Shown here piece by piece: positions 10,490-22,306 of a stretch of DNA of 64,000 bases. The number at the start of each line of letters is the position of its first letter. The stretch's first letter is position 1. Location of the stretch: contig JANEZZ010002239.1 in NCBI GenBank assembly GCA_026122225.1, positions 496,001-560,000 of the forward strand. The letters are read 5' to 3'. The notes under the pieces are model-generated. The model saw nothing but the letters and a program-made list of their open reading frames with translations, was not told the origin of the DNA and made no database searches. This DNA comes from Heloderma charlesbogerti (lineage: Eukaryota > Chordata > Lepidosauria > Squamata > Helodermatidae). The translations under genes were made by a program, and so were the position numbers.

Positions 10490-11499
10490 GCAGTCAGGCT
10501 GCTTTTCTTTTACTTCCCCATAGGCACAAATAGGTAAACACAGGTGAGCTGAGTGATGAGGCAGGTGGGAGAGAAGCCTTTTTTGAATCTCCAGAAACTC
10601 ATGCTCAACCCTCAGGTCCAACCTGAAAGAAGATGTCTATTGAGAGAATATAATAAGAGACAAAAAGGGAAAGCAAAGTGGGTACTTGAAAATAAACAAG
10701 GCGAAAAGCTTGCTAAACCACGCCAACACTCTTGAGGTCAGATACTCACAATGCAGAGCTCACCTGGAAAGTTGCAATATGCACAGCATCTTTGGCTGGT
10801 CAAAGGAAGGGGTGACCAGGACAAATGTGACCGAGTGACCAGAATGACATAGGAATAAAGAACCATATTCCATTTTTATTATGTTTGGCTGGGGGGAGGG
10901 GTGGGCAGGGATGACTGCCCAACAGGTTTCACCAGTCAGAGGAGTACCATGAATACAGGAATATCCTCTTCTAATATGTTTTGGTCTAGGGGATGGACTA
11001 AAGAAGTGTGAATTAAAAAGGAGATGGTTTTGATGGTCTCTGGCAGAATTGACAGGCTTCTTGTTTTGTGGATCCGGAAGCTCTGTGAAAGACATGTGTT
11101 ATTCCAAATGGGCTCTGGGTACCAGCAACAGTGACTATGATAGAGGCCCTGGGCAAGGCTGCTGTTTCCTGGCATGAAACCGCTTTCATGGCACCCTACT
11201 TTCAGTTTTAATTTATATATGCCTAAAGTGCCAAAATGAATCTCAAAATAGGATTTCTCTGTCATTTAGGTATGCTGAGAAACATATAATCAGAACCTGT
11301 GGCAGGCTACAAAAAATCAATAACTCCATTTGTGTTACTTAAGTGGAAATGAAGTGTCGATCTCACTTCTTGTGTTAAACAAAAACAAAATCAGATTCAT
11401 TCTTTCTAAAAGAATAGTATGGAAGTTATACGAGCGGAGATTCTGTCTTATTTCTTGACAACCATTTGATTTGCTACTGAACGAAATCTGGTTTAATTC
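10490..11499. other. Unassigned sequence
   Basis: No recognisable element. Two overlapping minus-strand frames near 10760-11265 show no conserved motif and I do not consider them genes. Confidence 0.4.
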
Positions 11500-11910
11500 A
11501 AACTGCAGAGTTTTGCAGCTCCCTGCCTTGTCTTAGCTGATGCTTTTTAAAGGTCTATTAATGCAGCTTGTTTTATTGCTCTCACCATCAAGGCCTGGTT
11601 CAACAAGAGCCTGAGCTGCAGAAGACGGCCAAGGAACCTGATGACAGGTGATTAACAGCTCCAGGATGCTGTGTGCTTGACCGCACTCACGGCTCCCAAA
11701 ACAGTTTAACAAATTATCAGCAGGGCAATTTATTTTGTGGCTAAGTAACCTATTTCTATAAACAAGCTGCTAATGAAGTTCAAAACCTTGGCACTCTCAG
11801 TTGTGCTTCTGAACAGAATTCAAGAGATACTGTCACTTTCTTTTCCTTTCCTTAAAAGTGCTCTCACACATACACACTTTCACCTATGAAAGCTGAGACT
11901 ATGGAGAAAC
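11500..11910. repeat. Paralogous block B (partner at 5790-6190)
   Basis: It shares colinear segments with block A, best in 11630-11800. It contains no microsatellite or terminal repeat that would explain the similarity. Confidence 0.6.
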
Positions 11911-12269
11911 ACTGAAGCACAAAGATATACCCAGTAAATTTTTAAGCAAGGTGTGGATGTTAATGAGTCTATGCCTTGGGGCTATGTTTTCCAATGTGGA
12001 AAATGCATTGTGCTTGGAAATGTTTGCCTTGTGCAATTTTAGTCTGCATAAGCTCCATGCCCAGGCACATCTTCAGTTTTCTGCATGAGCGGCCGTCAAC
12101 TTTATTCCTAATGCAGGAACTTTCTAAGACAGTCTCTGATTAAATAGCATGCCAAGATGGTTGAAGTTTTCTACATGCTCCGTTTCGTAATCATCCCAAC
12201 AAAATCCCCACAGATGGCCATCTTAGCTTCAGCATAATTCCACATGATATTCCTCAGTAGTTGTGGAAC

Positions 12270-12402
12270 TTCTTTAACATATGTTAACTTCATGCCCTGC
12301 CTGTTGGCTTCCTGGAGGCATCTGGTCAGCCACTGTGGAAAACAGGATGCTGGACTAGAAGGACCTTTAGTCTGATCCAACAGGGCTTTTCTTAAGTTCT
12401 TA
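12270..12402 (+). mobile_element. CR1/L3-type LINE 3' end
   Basis: Contains CTGGAGGCATCTGGTCAGCC, then 'gatgctggactagaaggacctttagtctgatccaacagggc', and a TTCTTAAGTTCTTAT tail. These are the 3' terminal phrases of this LINE group. Confidence 0.75.
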
Positions 12403-13480
12403 TATCATAGCCCATTCTGCACAAGTGAAAGAAGTGACATGTCAACTGCAAACATGAGAACTGGCATCTTCTAATTCCAGAGGGTAGAAAATAAATTGGA
12501 TTTTGAAAATGCTCAGTGGATGCAGATTTAATTTATTTATTTTTTATACAGAAGGCCACCAGGTTCTGTATCACCATTACAGAATAATGATACACCATTT
12601 CTCATTCCAGATGGGCTGCTTCTGCAGGATAATTCAGTGGAATCTGAAAGATTCCAAAGGGTTCTGGAAGACTGCCATTAGCAAAAGACTTCTATATATT
12701 GGTGTAGTATGATGATGTCATCATGTCATGCCCGTGTAGAAGGCTTCTAGATACACAGCCTACAACATTAGAGAACCTTCTAGAACTGCAATGGAACATG
12801 ATGGATTCTAGTAAGAATAGGTTCTGATCTAGTCTGGTCCCACTGAATGTAAATCTGTCACCAAATACCACTCAAAACAAAATTCAGTAGGCATGTTGTC
12901 CACTCCCACACACCCAGCGGGAACTTATGGGGATGTGGGATGGCACTGTGGAAATGAGGCAGGATGCCTGGGACATATGGATGCACGTTGGGTCCCTATG
13001 TTGTGGGGGAGAGGAAGGGAAGAGGATTTATAACAGGATTTAATGTCCGGCCCTTCCTGACTGGGCTTCATCACACCCACCCTCCTACCTGTGATAGCAG
13101 TAGAGATAAGACTAGTCACTTTGAGGCTGAATAGGAATACTTTTACCTGGAGACCTGAACAGCCTTTGTCACTGGTTGTTGTTGTTGTTGTTTGCCTATC
13201 TATGGAAGTAGGTCTTTAGGCAGGGTGGCATCATTTTAAATAGGTTGGCCACATTAGCAGTGTGGAAAGGAAGATAAAAAGTTGGGTCAATGTGAGGGGG
13301 CAGATCCCCTAGACTGGCCCCTTAGGTCTATAGGGCTTCAGTGGCAAGGAGACCTTTGAGGCTTAGCTGGATCACATGCCTAAAGTTGTGTAGCTTTCGG
13401 GGGGTAGTGACTTGGGAGGGCTCCCCCAACACCTACAGGTGTGGCCAGTGGGCCTGGAGCCAGATAACACACTGGCAGCG
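12403..13480. other. Unassigned sequence
   Basis: No gene or clear transposon. A short (GTT)n run lies at about 13178-13192. Confidence 0.4.
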
Positions 13481-13481
13481 T

Positions 13482-13518
13482 GGCAGGGCAGGGCAGGGCA
13501 GGACAGGACAGGGCAGGC
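13482..13518. repeat. (GGGCA)n minisatellite-like run
   Basis: Five-base units GGGCA and GGACA repeated about seven times. Confidence 0.85.
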
Positions 13519-13944
13519 TCATCTAGGTAATGTGGCAGAGGACAGGAAGGCCCTCAAGTGGTTGTCACCTTAGCCATATCCTACACTGCTAGTGTTTTTA
13601 TGCAGATCTTTTGTGTAAACCAATAAATGTGGCCATAGTTATCCAGCACCTCAGTCTCATCTCCTTCTTTCATGGTTGCAAATATATGAGCACCACTAGC
13701 ATTGCTAAATAAATGGGTCTTTTTGTGTGTTTGAATTGAAAACTTTAAAAGCCCCCATTTAACCTCTGCTGCTCCTTCTCTATGAGTCCGCTGCATCTCC
13801 AAGCCAAAAGGGCATTATCTTTGGGAAGGGGATAACAGGTGAGGATTGGAGAGGACCTTTTGGCCTAAATGACACATTGAGCATAATTTTCTGTGCATCA
13901 TTTGCAGTGGAGAGCTCCTATGCCTATGTGCATAGTTAACTATG

Positions 13945-14255
13945 GAATTCGTTACCACAAGATGTGGTGATGGCCATCAATTTGGATGGTTTCAAAAGGG
14001 GGGTAGACAAATTCATGGAGGAAAAGGCGATTGATGGCTACCAGTGCTGATGGCTACATGCTTCTTCCAGTATCAGAGATGGTCTGTTTATACATACCAG
14101 TTGCTGAGGACCACTAGTAGGAGGGTGGTATTTCACTCATGTTGTACTTGGTTTTCCCACAGGCAGCTGGTTGGCCACTGTCTGAACAGAATGCTGGACT
14201 AGATAGACCTAGTCCTATTCACCATGACTCTTCTTATGTTCTTAAGTTCTGTGGG
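13945..14255 (+). mobile_element. CR1/L3-type LINE 3' end
   Basis: It includes the end of ORF2 ('gaattcgttaccacaagatgtggtgatggcc ... gggggtagacaaattcatggag') followed by the 3' UTR with TTGGCCACTGTCTGAACAG and a TTCTTATGTTCTTAAGTTCT tail. It is one of the better preserved 3' ends of this group in the window. Confidence 0.85.
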
Positions 14256-14409
14256 AAGCTTCTGCTTGAAGGGAGAGCTGTTCCCAACTCAAATAGTGTC
14301 ATTCTATTCAAGTAGTCAAGTTTCATGTTTTCAATGTTCCCTTTTGAAAACCCCATCCCTAAAATTAAGTGGCATCCCTACATCAAAGCACTGATTAATT
14401 AGTGATGGA

Positions 14410-14750
14410 GGGAGTAATCCTATGGCCGCTAGGCAGCAGCTAGATGGCCACAGGATATCTTGTTTTCTGGGAACCAACCTCACAGCCCGCGCTCTGAGGT
14501 CGCTTCCCAGAGAACTGACCTCCCCACACTTCTGCGCTGCCTCCAAGGCAGGGCGGAACAGCCCTGTCCTCCGCACTCGCAAGAAAAGGGGCATGTCTGG
14601 GGGCATTCTGGGGTGGGGAGGGTGGAAATGCCTGTATGACACATCCAGTGGGTCGTACAGCAGCCTCCTTCCCCACTCAGCCCTCCTGCAGCCCCTCTGA
14701 CTGGCCAGACTGCTGGGTCTAACATCGTGATGCCAGCCGACCCATGTTAT
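14410..14750. mobile_element. Harbinger-like MITE, one end lost
   Basis: Starts GGGAGTAATCCTATGG and is colinear with 9300-9600, including the TTTTCTGGGAACCAACCTC region and the GGGGCATTCTGGG phrase. The right terminal repeat is missing. Confidence 0.6.
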
Positions 14751-14754
14751 GTGT

Positions 14755-15474
14755 CTTCCTCTTCAAAGAGGAGGGGAGGCAAAACTACCCTTGCTCTTAT
14801 CTAGAGGAGTGAAGTTCCTGAAATTCTAAGAAGTTCTCTCCCACTGGACAAAAAAGCCAGACTGTGTTTTCTAGGAATTCTTTCTTCCCTGGAGTCATGT
14901 AAAATATTACTTCTTAGTTTTTGACAGCCTTCAGTTCAAGTTCTCCCTGCCAGCTTAAACCAAACCAAACCACCTATAGTTCTAGGCAAACTGTGTTCAT
15001 GTTGCAACTACCACCAGCACAAGAAACATCCAAGGAGCCCCTGTAACCTTTAAGCCTGTCTGACCTTCCCCAAAGAAAATCAAGATATAAGTGTAATATA
15101 TAAATTAAGGGAAAGGGTTACATTGTTAGCTTTATATCCAGTTGCAGAACCATCACTCATGATCTGGATAGCCTTGCCCCCCAGCTCTTTCCAAACCACA
15201 AACATTGTCTCTAATCATGTGATTTATAACGAGTTGACTTCTATTGTCGGAAATGTGTCTTAAGGCACTCTGGATGCGTCAAGAAGATTTAATGCAGATA
15301 GTGGTTTATAGAAAAAAAATGTACTGCATGGAGGGAGGTAAAGTTTTCAAACAGAACCTTTTTATCTTGGGAAGTGGCTCTAATGGCCTTGAATATGATT
15401 TGATTGGACCTGGGATGAAATCATAATCCAGGCACTCTTAACAACCCAGATAAATCAAGCAGGACAGTAGGACA
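14755..15474. other. Unassigned sequence
   Basis: No gene or element recognised. Confidence 0.4.
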
Positions 15475-15475
15475 T

Positions 15476-15477
15476 GA

Positions 15478-15529
<52 letters not shown>

Positions 15530-15530
15530 A
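15476..15530. repeat. (GAAA)n microsatellite
   Basis: About 13 tandem tetramers. Confidence 0.97.
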
Positions 15531-16235
15531 CAAGGCTTTTTATTGCTGTAGTCAATTTGACCAGTTTTTTTTAAAAATCAGGATGAGGTCTAGCATGGGC
15601 TACATGGCGTTAATGTGTTTAGATGTTACAGTGAGGGAGGAGGGCCAGGGCCCAACCAAGCCATTTTGCTGTCTGAAGCAAAGGACAAGATGGCATCCCC
15701 ACCTCCATTTCACATATAGAAGCTGGCATTTGAGTCTTCCTTCAACACTGGCAATGGGATACTGTCCTCTACCACAAATGAGGGTAGCAGGCTAGTCAGG
15801 GGATGCAGGATCAGCTGGGTGGCACACACAGCTCTGTCCTCCAAGGCAGGAGGATGGCCAGGGGGCTCAGGAGTAATGGCTGAGGGGCTGCCACCGCTGC
15901 CCCCCCCTTCTGCTGTCTCAGGCAGTTGCCTCACTCTGCCTAGTTTTAGGGCCCGCTCTCAGGAGGGAGGAAGACCAGTGGCATGCTTCTGTTGCAAAAC
16001 AGAGGGCCACGAGCTCACCACCAAAGCTCTGTGCAATATAGCAGACAACCACTGCCCTCCTTTTGGCTCTTGAGAAGGCTGGGGATTGTCAGAGTCGCAT
16101 AAAGCAGGGAGATCTCTGGTGCTTTCTGGGGCTCAGGGAAAGGTCAGGAAGAGTTCAATGGACTTCTCCAGGCTCCCCTCTCCAGCTCAGTGGTATTGAG
16201 ATAGGCTAGGTTTGTCTCCACAGTCATGCTGATTC
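15531..16235. other. Unassigned sequence
   Basis: GC-moderate, with no recognised element. Several short frames on both strands lack motifs. Confidence 0.35.
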
Positions 16236-16239
16236 TTGT

Positions 16240-16600
16240 AGGTCAGGAGTGCAGAACCTCAAGCCCGGGGGCCAAATGCAGCCCTCCTGAGGTCCCAGTT
16301 GGGCCCTCTTTCCCTGGCCCCACCATTTCCCCTGACCACCAATCATTTAGTAGCTTTCCAGGTTTGTGCATTTTCCCCTAAAAGTTTGACATGCCTCTCC
16401 TAAGGCTCAGTTACTGGCAGCAAGAGGTGTAGGCTAAAATTGGCTGGTATTTTGGGTTCTGCCCCTTTTGCTTGTGTCCCCACCCCATTTGTCTTCAGCC
16501 CCACCTCTTTGCCTTCATCTTCACCCACCACTGGAATGCGGCCCTCAAGAGCTTCTGGAATGTGGTGCTTGGGATGATAGAGGTTCATCAACCCTGTCAC
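16240..16600 (+). mobile_element. hAT-like non-autonomous element, copy 1
   Basis: Colinear with 31880-32228: both share 'aagcccgggggccaaa'-like starts, the GGCCCC...CCACCAATCA block, TGCCTCTCCTAAGGCT, and CCACCACTGGAATG. The other copy ends in GCTCCCCACCCCC, complementary to the GGGGTGGGGAA-type hAT terminus. No clear target duplication. Confidence 0.5.
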
Positions 16601-16959
16601 TGGTGCTCAGAGCCCCTCCAAGCTTGGCACAGCTTCCCAGAAATGACCTCACCACAACCCCTCAGGGTAGTTTCAGGGTCAGTGGTGAGCACTAACAAGG
16701 CTAGCCAAAGTTTGTGGCTCTCTGCACAGAAGCGTATGGCCATCAGTGTAGGCAAAAGTCTTTTCTGCCAGGCAGAAATAAAGTTAAGACCTGTACGAAA
16801 TGCAATAGAATTGTATAGACTGTTGACTTCAGGGCCTTCAACGTGAGCCCCATGTCTTCTCTTTCACACATACTCAACTTCAACTGCTGTGTGGGAGACC
16901 ACAGCTGCTTTTCTGTCACCAGAAGAACTGCATCTTCCAGTTTTTCTACTCAGAGAGCA

Positions 16960-17345
16960 TCTCTACACCAGCCTAAATTCCCACATTTAAAACGAGGTTT
17001 TCTGCTTCCGTTTTAAAGTCAGGATCACAATGGACTCCCTTTATATGTGCTTCCTTCCCCTGCTTTCCCCCTCATCTGAGTCTTTGATATGTTTCATTAT
17101 ACAACCACTAGATGGTGCTGTAGTCTAGCTCCTCTTATGGAGGGCAGGGAACTCAAGTGTACCTCAAGTGCTGTAATTTGATAGCTCATTATCTCCAACC
17201 TTTTAAAAAAAATGGAATAAAGGTCATTTAGTGCAGGAGACACCCTGGAGGCTGACGATGTCATCTAAAGGACCCACAAACTTCCATGAGTGAGCAATCT
17301 CAATAGCAGGATAAAAGCTCCATGTGAAGAAGCCCAGACAGGGGA
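16960..17345. repeat. Interspersed repeat R, copy 1
   Basis: Shares colinear sequence with 38745-39105 and, for its right half, 48075-48185: TTCTGCTTCCGTTTT, GATAGCTCATTATCT, GGCATTTAGTGCAGGA and CAATCTCAATAGCAGGATAAAAGC. No terminal inverted repeat or protein. The type is unknown; it is probably a non-autonomous transposon. Confidence 0.6.
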
Positions 17346-18931
17346 GATCAGCAATCACAGGGGTGTCTCCCTCTTCTGACATGACACTGCTCATACAAGT
17401 AGGCCACCGGTATGAGCATTTATTTGCACGGATAAACCAGCTCCAATCATGTCTTAATCTCTCCCTAGTAACATGATAAATTGTCATAACAGAATTATGA
17501 ATAACCCACAAACAAAGCTGAAAATGTAAAGAAGACTCATTGGTTTTAACTCGTTAAAGATAAGCCACTCCAGAAACATGGGATATAAGAAAACTGCATG
17601 CAGCCATGTCTCCACTAATGTGGATTCACTGTATGTAGGACATCTACTCCAGGTAGAATATTAGGACATTCCCAATTTGCCAAAAATAAAATATGTGCTC
17701 CAGAGCAATATTTAATACAAACATATTCAGACTGTAATACACACACACACACACACACACACGGATGTACATTATTTTAGATATATCAAGCCAGAGATCC
17801 TGTGTCAACAAATGCAGAATCTTTAGTGCTTTCTTTTTCCAAAGGCCCTCTTGGCTGAGATGAAATTTTTCAAAAGTAATAAATAACAGGGCAATTATTT
17901 TTACTTCCTACACAGGAACTCAAAAATGTGATTGATGTTGCCTTTTCAGACAGTGCCAATGAGCCTCAAGTAGCTTTCATTGGCACACCTGCCAGAACTT
18001 TGGAATGAACGCCAGATATCATATGTGACTAGGCACAACTTCTGCTTCTCTCTCTTAACATTTTCTCCAGAGGTGTTCCATGACTGGGAAGAGATATTAG
18101 CCATGACCCATAGAGGTTATGCAGGTAGGTAAAAGGCTGCCTCATGAAGTGAAAAACAAGGGTGGACAGAGTAATCACTAAATAATATAGTATTCCACCT
18201 CATATCTTTGTGAATTATACACTCTGTGAAATACAATATAGCCCTGTTTGTTCATTTGTTTGTTTGATTTATATCCACCACCACCCCAAAGTTGTTCAAG
18301 GTAACTAATAAATATTAAAACATATTCATATGAGCCTAGGAAACTGCAAAATAGTCAAATAATTATATTAATAAGGATGGGGAAAAATATGTGCAAACAG
18401 TCCTGTGGTCTCCATCAACTATTGGCAGGGATAAAAACTGTTTTTATCAATTGAAGGACCTACTGGAATCAATTCCAAGGCATCTCATTTATACAAGTAC
18501 TTTGGCCATTTCATAAATCTTCAGTGTTGTCAGCTGTTGGAGAACTGTCCCATGTAATGGCTGTGTTCATCTTTGGATGAAGTTGGAAACAAGTCTGGCC
18601 TAAAAGCTACTGTCTAGCTCAGGACTGCACGATATGTGACCCTCTAAGCCAAAAAACCAACCCAACAGTCAACTATGTTGCCCCCTGAAGGACTGTGAAA
18701 ATAAGGTGAGCTTTCATATGGCAGGTGACAATCCATGGCTAATAGGGTGCATTTGATTGGTGAGTCGCAAGTTGTTCTACCTGATGGATCTGCCAGTTTG
18801 AGTGACCAGCAAAAGATTAAGAAGGAAGGGCCTGGTAAAATGCCCAGGCAAATAAGAACATTTTCACTGGACACTGAAAGATAACAGAGTCATCTTCAGT
18901 CACGCTTCTATAGAGTATAATTAAGGAGATG
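17346..18931. other. Unassigned AT-rich sequence
   Basis: I see no gene. The only simple repeat is (CA)n at 17739-17761. Confidence 0.4.
17739..17761. repeat. (CA)n microsatellite
   Basis: About 11-12 CA units. Confidence 0.95.
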
Positions 18932-18954
18932 TAAATGTTTAAAGGGGGCCACGG

Positions 18955-19016
18955 TGGCTTAGTGGTTAAGACGCTGAACTGCAGACTGGAAGGTCAGCAG
19001 GACAGCAGTTCGAGAC
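18955..19016 (+). promoter_or_regulatory. RNA polymerase III internal promoter (A and B boxes) of SINE
   Basis: TGGCTTAGTGG fits the A-box consensus TRGYNNARNNG. GTTCGAGAC fits the B-box core GTTCRANNC. The spacing is 42 bp, within the normal range. With the BovB inserted downstream, any transcript from here would read into the BovB 5' end. Confidence 0.8.
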
Positions 19017-19093
19017 CCGAGTGCTGCGTGACGGAGTGAGCTCCCGTCTTCAGTCCCAGCTTCTGCCAACCTAGCAGTTCGAAAGCAAGAAAT

Positions 19094-22000
19094 TTCATGG
19101 ATCACTGCCTTGTTGTGGCGAAGGGGCTTGCGTAACTCAGTGAAGCCATAAGCTATGCCGTGCAGGGCCACCCAAGACGGACAGGTCATGGCGGAGAGTT
19201 CTGACAAAATGTGGTCCACTGGAGAAGGAAATGGCAACCCACTCCAGTATTCTTGCCAAGAAAACCCCATGGAACGTATCACAAGGCTAAAAGATATGAC
19301 GCCGGAAGATGAGCCCCTCAGGTCGGAAGGTGTCCAATATGCTACTGGGGAAGAGCAGAGGGAATTTCCAAGTAGCGCCAGAAAGAGTGAAGCGGCTGGG
19401 CCAAACCCAAAAGGACACTCAGCTGTGGATGTGTCTGGTGGTGAAAAGAAAATCCGATGCTGTAAAGAACAATATTGTTTAGGAACCTGGAATGTCAGAT
19501 CAATGAATCAAGGTAAGCTGGAGGTGGTCAAACATGAGATGGCAAGATTGAACATCGACATCTTGGGAATCAGCGAACTAAAATGGACAGGCATGGGCGA
19601 ATTTAATTCAGGTGACCATCATATCTACTATTGTGGGCAAGAATCCCTTAGAAGAAATGGAGTAGCACTCATAGTCAACAAAAGGGTGGGAAAAGCAGTA
19701 CTGGGGTACAATCTTAAAAATGATAGAATGATCTCAGTACGAATCCAAGGCAAACCATTCAACATCACAGTAATTCAAGTCTATGCCCCAACCACTGAGG
19801 CCGAAGAAGCTGAGGTTGATCGGTTCTATGAAGACCTACAACACCTTCTAGAACTAACACCAAAAAAAGATGTCCTCTTCATCATAGGGGATTGGAATGC
19901 TAAAGTAGGAAGTCAAGAAATCACCGGGATAACAGGCAGGCATGGCCTTGGTGTACAAAATGAAGCAGGACAAAAGCTAATCGAGTTTTGCCAAGAGAAC
20001 ATGCTGATCATAGCAAACACTCTTTTCCAACAGCACAAGAGGCGACTCTACACATGGACATCACCAGATGGTCAATATCGAAATCAGATGGATTATGTCC
20101 TTTGCAGCCAAAGATGGAGAAGCTCCATACAGTCAGTAAAAACAAGACCTGGAGCTGACTGTGGCTCAGATCATGAGCTGCTTCTTGCCAAATTTCGGCT
20201 TAAATTGAAGAATGTCGGGAAAACCACTAAACCGTTCAGGTATGACCTAAATCATATCCCTGATGAATATACAGTGGAGGTGAGGAATAGATTTCAGGGA
20301 TTAGACCTGATAGACAGAGTGCCTGAGGAACTATGGACGGAGGTCCGTAACATTGTTCAGGAGGCAGCAACTCAATCCATCCCAAAGAAAAAGAAATGCA
20401 AGAAAGCAAAGTGGCTGTCTGATGAGGCTTTACAAGTAGCTGACGAAAGAAGGAAAGCGAAAAGCAAGGGAGAAAGGGGAAGATATACCCAACTGAATGC
20501 AGAGTTCCAGAGAATAGCAAGGAGAGACAAGAAGGCCTTCTTAAATGAACAATGCAAAGAAATCGAGGAAAACAACAGAATGGGAAAGACTAGAGATCTT
20601 TTCAAGAAAATTGGAGATCTCAAGGGAACGTTTTGTGCAAAGACGGGCATGATAAAGGACAAAGAAGGCAGGGACCTAACAGAAGCAGATGAGATTAAGA
20701 AGAGGTGGCAAGAATACACAGAAGAACTATACAGGAAAGATCTGAATGTCCCTGATAGCCATGATAGTGCGGTCACTGAACTTGAGCCGGACATCCTCGA
20801 GAGTGAAGTCAAGTGGGCCTTAGGAAGCATTAGTAACAACAAAGCTAGCGGAGATGACAGTATTCCAGCCGAGCTATTTAAAATCCTAAAAGATGATGCT
20901 GTTAAAGTGCTGCATTCAATATGTCAACAAATCTGGAACACTCAACAGTGGCCACAAGACTGGAAAAGGTCAGTTTACATTCCAATTCCAAAGAAGGGCA
21001 ACGCCAAAGAGTGTTCAAACTACCGCACAATTGCGCTCATTTCACATGCCAGCAAGGTGATGCTCAAAATCCTACAAGCTAGGCTTCAGCAGTATGCGAA
21101 CCGAGAACTACCGGAAGTACAAGCTGGGTTTCGAAGAGGCAGAGGAACTAGAGATCAAATCGCCAACATTCGCTGCATCATGGAGAAAGCAAGAGAATTC
21201 CAGAAAAACGTCTATTTCTGCTTCATTGACTACGCTAAAGCCTTTGATTGTGTGGATCACAACAAACTGTGGCAAATTCTGAAAGTGATGGGAGTACCAG
21301 ACCACCTTACCTGTCTCCTGAGAAACCTGTACGAGGGTCAAGAAGCAACAGTAAGAACCAGACATGGAACAACCGATTGGTTCAAAATTGGGAAAGGAGT
21401 ACGACAAGGCTGCATATTGTCACCCTGCTTATTTAACTTATATGCAGAATACATCATGAGAAATGCCGGGTTGGATGAATCAGAGGTCGGAATTAAGATT
21501 GCTGGGAGAATTATCAACAACCTCCGATATGCAGACGATACCACCCTAATGGCAGAAAGCGAAGAGGATCTCAAGAGTCTCTTGTTGAGGGTGAAAGAGG
21601 AGAGTGCAAAAGCTGGTTTGAAACTCAACATTAAAAAAACGAAGATCATGGCATCTGGCCCCATCACTTCCTGGCATATAGAAGGGGAAGAAATGGAAGC
21701 AGTGACAGATTTTACTTTCTTGGGCTCCAAGATCACCGCAGACGGTGACCGTAGCCATGAAATTAAAAGACGCTTGCTCCTTGGGAGGAAAGCTATGGCC
21801 AACCTAGACAGCATAGTAAGAAGCAGAGACATCACCTTGCCGACAAAGGTCCGTCTAATCAAAGCTATGGTTTTCCCAGTAGTAATGTATGGCTGTGAGA
21901 GCTGGACTATAAGGAAGGCTGAGCGCCGAAGAATTGATGCTTTCGAACTGTGGTGCTGGAGAAGACTCTTACGAGTCCCCTGGACTGCAAGGAGGTCCAA

Positions 22001-22306
22001 TCAGTCCATCCTAAAGGAAATCAACCCTGACTGCTCATTGGAAGGACAGATGATGAAGCTGAAGCTCCAATATTTTGGCCACCTAATGCGAAGAGAAAAC
22101 TCCCTGGAAAAAACCCTGATGCTGGGAAAGACTGAAGGCAAAAGGAGAAGGGGACGGCAGAGGATGAGATGGCTAGATAGCATCACGGATGCAATGAATA
22201 TGAACTTGAGCACGCTCCGGGAGAGAGCGCAGGACAGGAAGGCCTGGCGTGCTCTGGTCCATGGGGTCACGAAGAGTCGGACACGACTGAACGACTGAAC
22301 AACAAA
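19094..22306 (+). mobile_element. BovB (RTE) LINE, full-length and intact
   Basis: 3213 bp, from TTCATGGATCACTGCC to CTGAACGACTGAACAACAAA, about the full length of BovB. The start coincides with that of the copy at 1611. The bases AAAT lie on both sides (19090-19093 and 22307-22310), consistent with a short target duplication inside the SINE, although AT-richness makes four bases weak evidence alone. It has a short 5' leader of about 60 bp, one uninterrupted ORF and almost no 3' UTR, the usual RTE plan. BovB is well known for patchy, horizontally transferred distribution between squamates and ruminants. Confidence 0.96.
19155..22298 (+). CDS. BovB ORF2: AP-endonuclease/reverse transcriptase, intact
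   Basis: 1047 codons without a stop. Residues 1-105 are a low-conservation leader. The apurinic-type endonuclease spans about 108-350: TWNVRS (111-116), ISELKW with catalytic Glu141, VYAP (209-212), GDWNAKVG (245-252) and GSDHELL with Asp339-His340. The endonuclease nicks target DNA to prime reverse transcription. A basic linker follows (410-480, KKKKCKK). The reverse transcriptase spans about 605-860: IPIPKKGN, NYRTIALIS, AGFRRGRGTRDQ, FIDYAKAFDCVDH (Asp692), GVRQGCILSPCLFNLY and YADD (792-795). The C-terminal part carries ELWCWRRLLRVPWTARRSN and RMRWLDSI. All catalytic motifs seen are intact. I use the first ATG; initiation at a later Met (for example residue 12 or 19) is possible. Whether it is expressed cannot be judged from sequence. 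Confidence 0.95.
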   Translation: MPCRATQDGQVMAESSDKMWSTGEGNGNPLQYSCQENPMERITRLKDMTPEDEPLRSEGVQYATGEEQREFPSSARKSEAAGPNPKGHSAVDVSGGEKKIRCCKEQYCLGTWNVRSMNQGKLEVVKHEMARLNIDILGISELKWTGMGEFNSGDHHIYYCGQESLRRNGVALIVNKRVGKAVLGYNLKNDRMISVRIQGKPFNITVIQVYAPTTEAEEAEVDRFYEDLQHLLELTPKKDVLFIIGDWNAKVGSQEITGITGRHGLGVQNEAGQKLIEFCQENMLIIANTLFQQHKRRLYTWTSPDGQYRNQMDYVLCSQRWRSSIQSVKTRPGADCGSDHELLLAKFRLKLKNVGKTTKPFRYDLNHIPDEYTVEVRNRFQGLDLIDRVPEELWTEVRNIVQEAATQSIPKKKKCKKAKWLSDEALQVADERRKAKSKGERGRYTQLNAEFQRIARRDKKAFLNEQCKEIEENNRMGKTRDLFKKIGDLKGTFCAKTGMIKDKEGRDLTEADEIKKRWQEYTEELYRKDLNVPDSHDSAVTELEPDILESEVKWALGSISNNKASGDDSIPAELFKILKDDAVKVLHSICQQIWNTQQWPQDWKRSVYIPIPKKGNAKECSNYRTIALISHASKVMLKILQARLQQYANRELPEVQAGFRRGRGTRDQIANIRCIMEKAREFQKNVYFCFIDYAKAFDCVDHNKLWQILKVMGVPDHLTCLLRNLYEGQEATVRTRHGTTDWFKIGKGVRQGCILSPCLFNLYAEYIMRNAGLDESEVGIKIAGRIINNLRYADDTTLMAESEEDLKSLLLRVKEESAKAGLKLNIKKTKIMASGPITSWHIEGEEMEAVTDFTFLGSKITADGDRSHEIKRRLLLGRKAMANLDSIVRSRDITLPTKVRLIKAMVFPVVMYGCESWTIRKAERRRIDAFELWCWRRLLRVPWTARRSNQSILKEINPDCSLEGQMMKLKLQYFGHLMRRENSLEKTLMLGKTEGKRRRGRQRMRWLDSITDAMNMNLSTLRERAQDRKAWRALVHGVTKSRTRLND

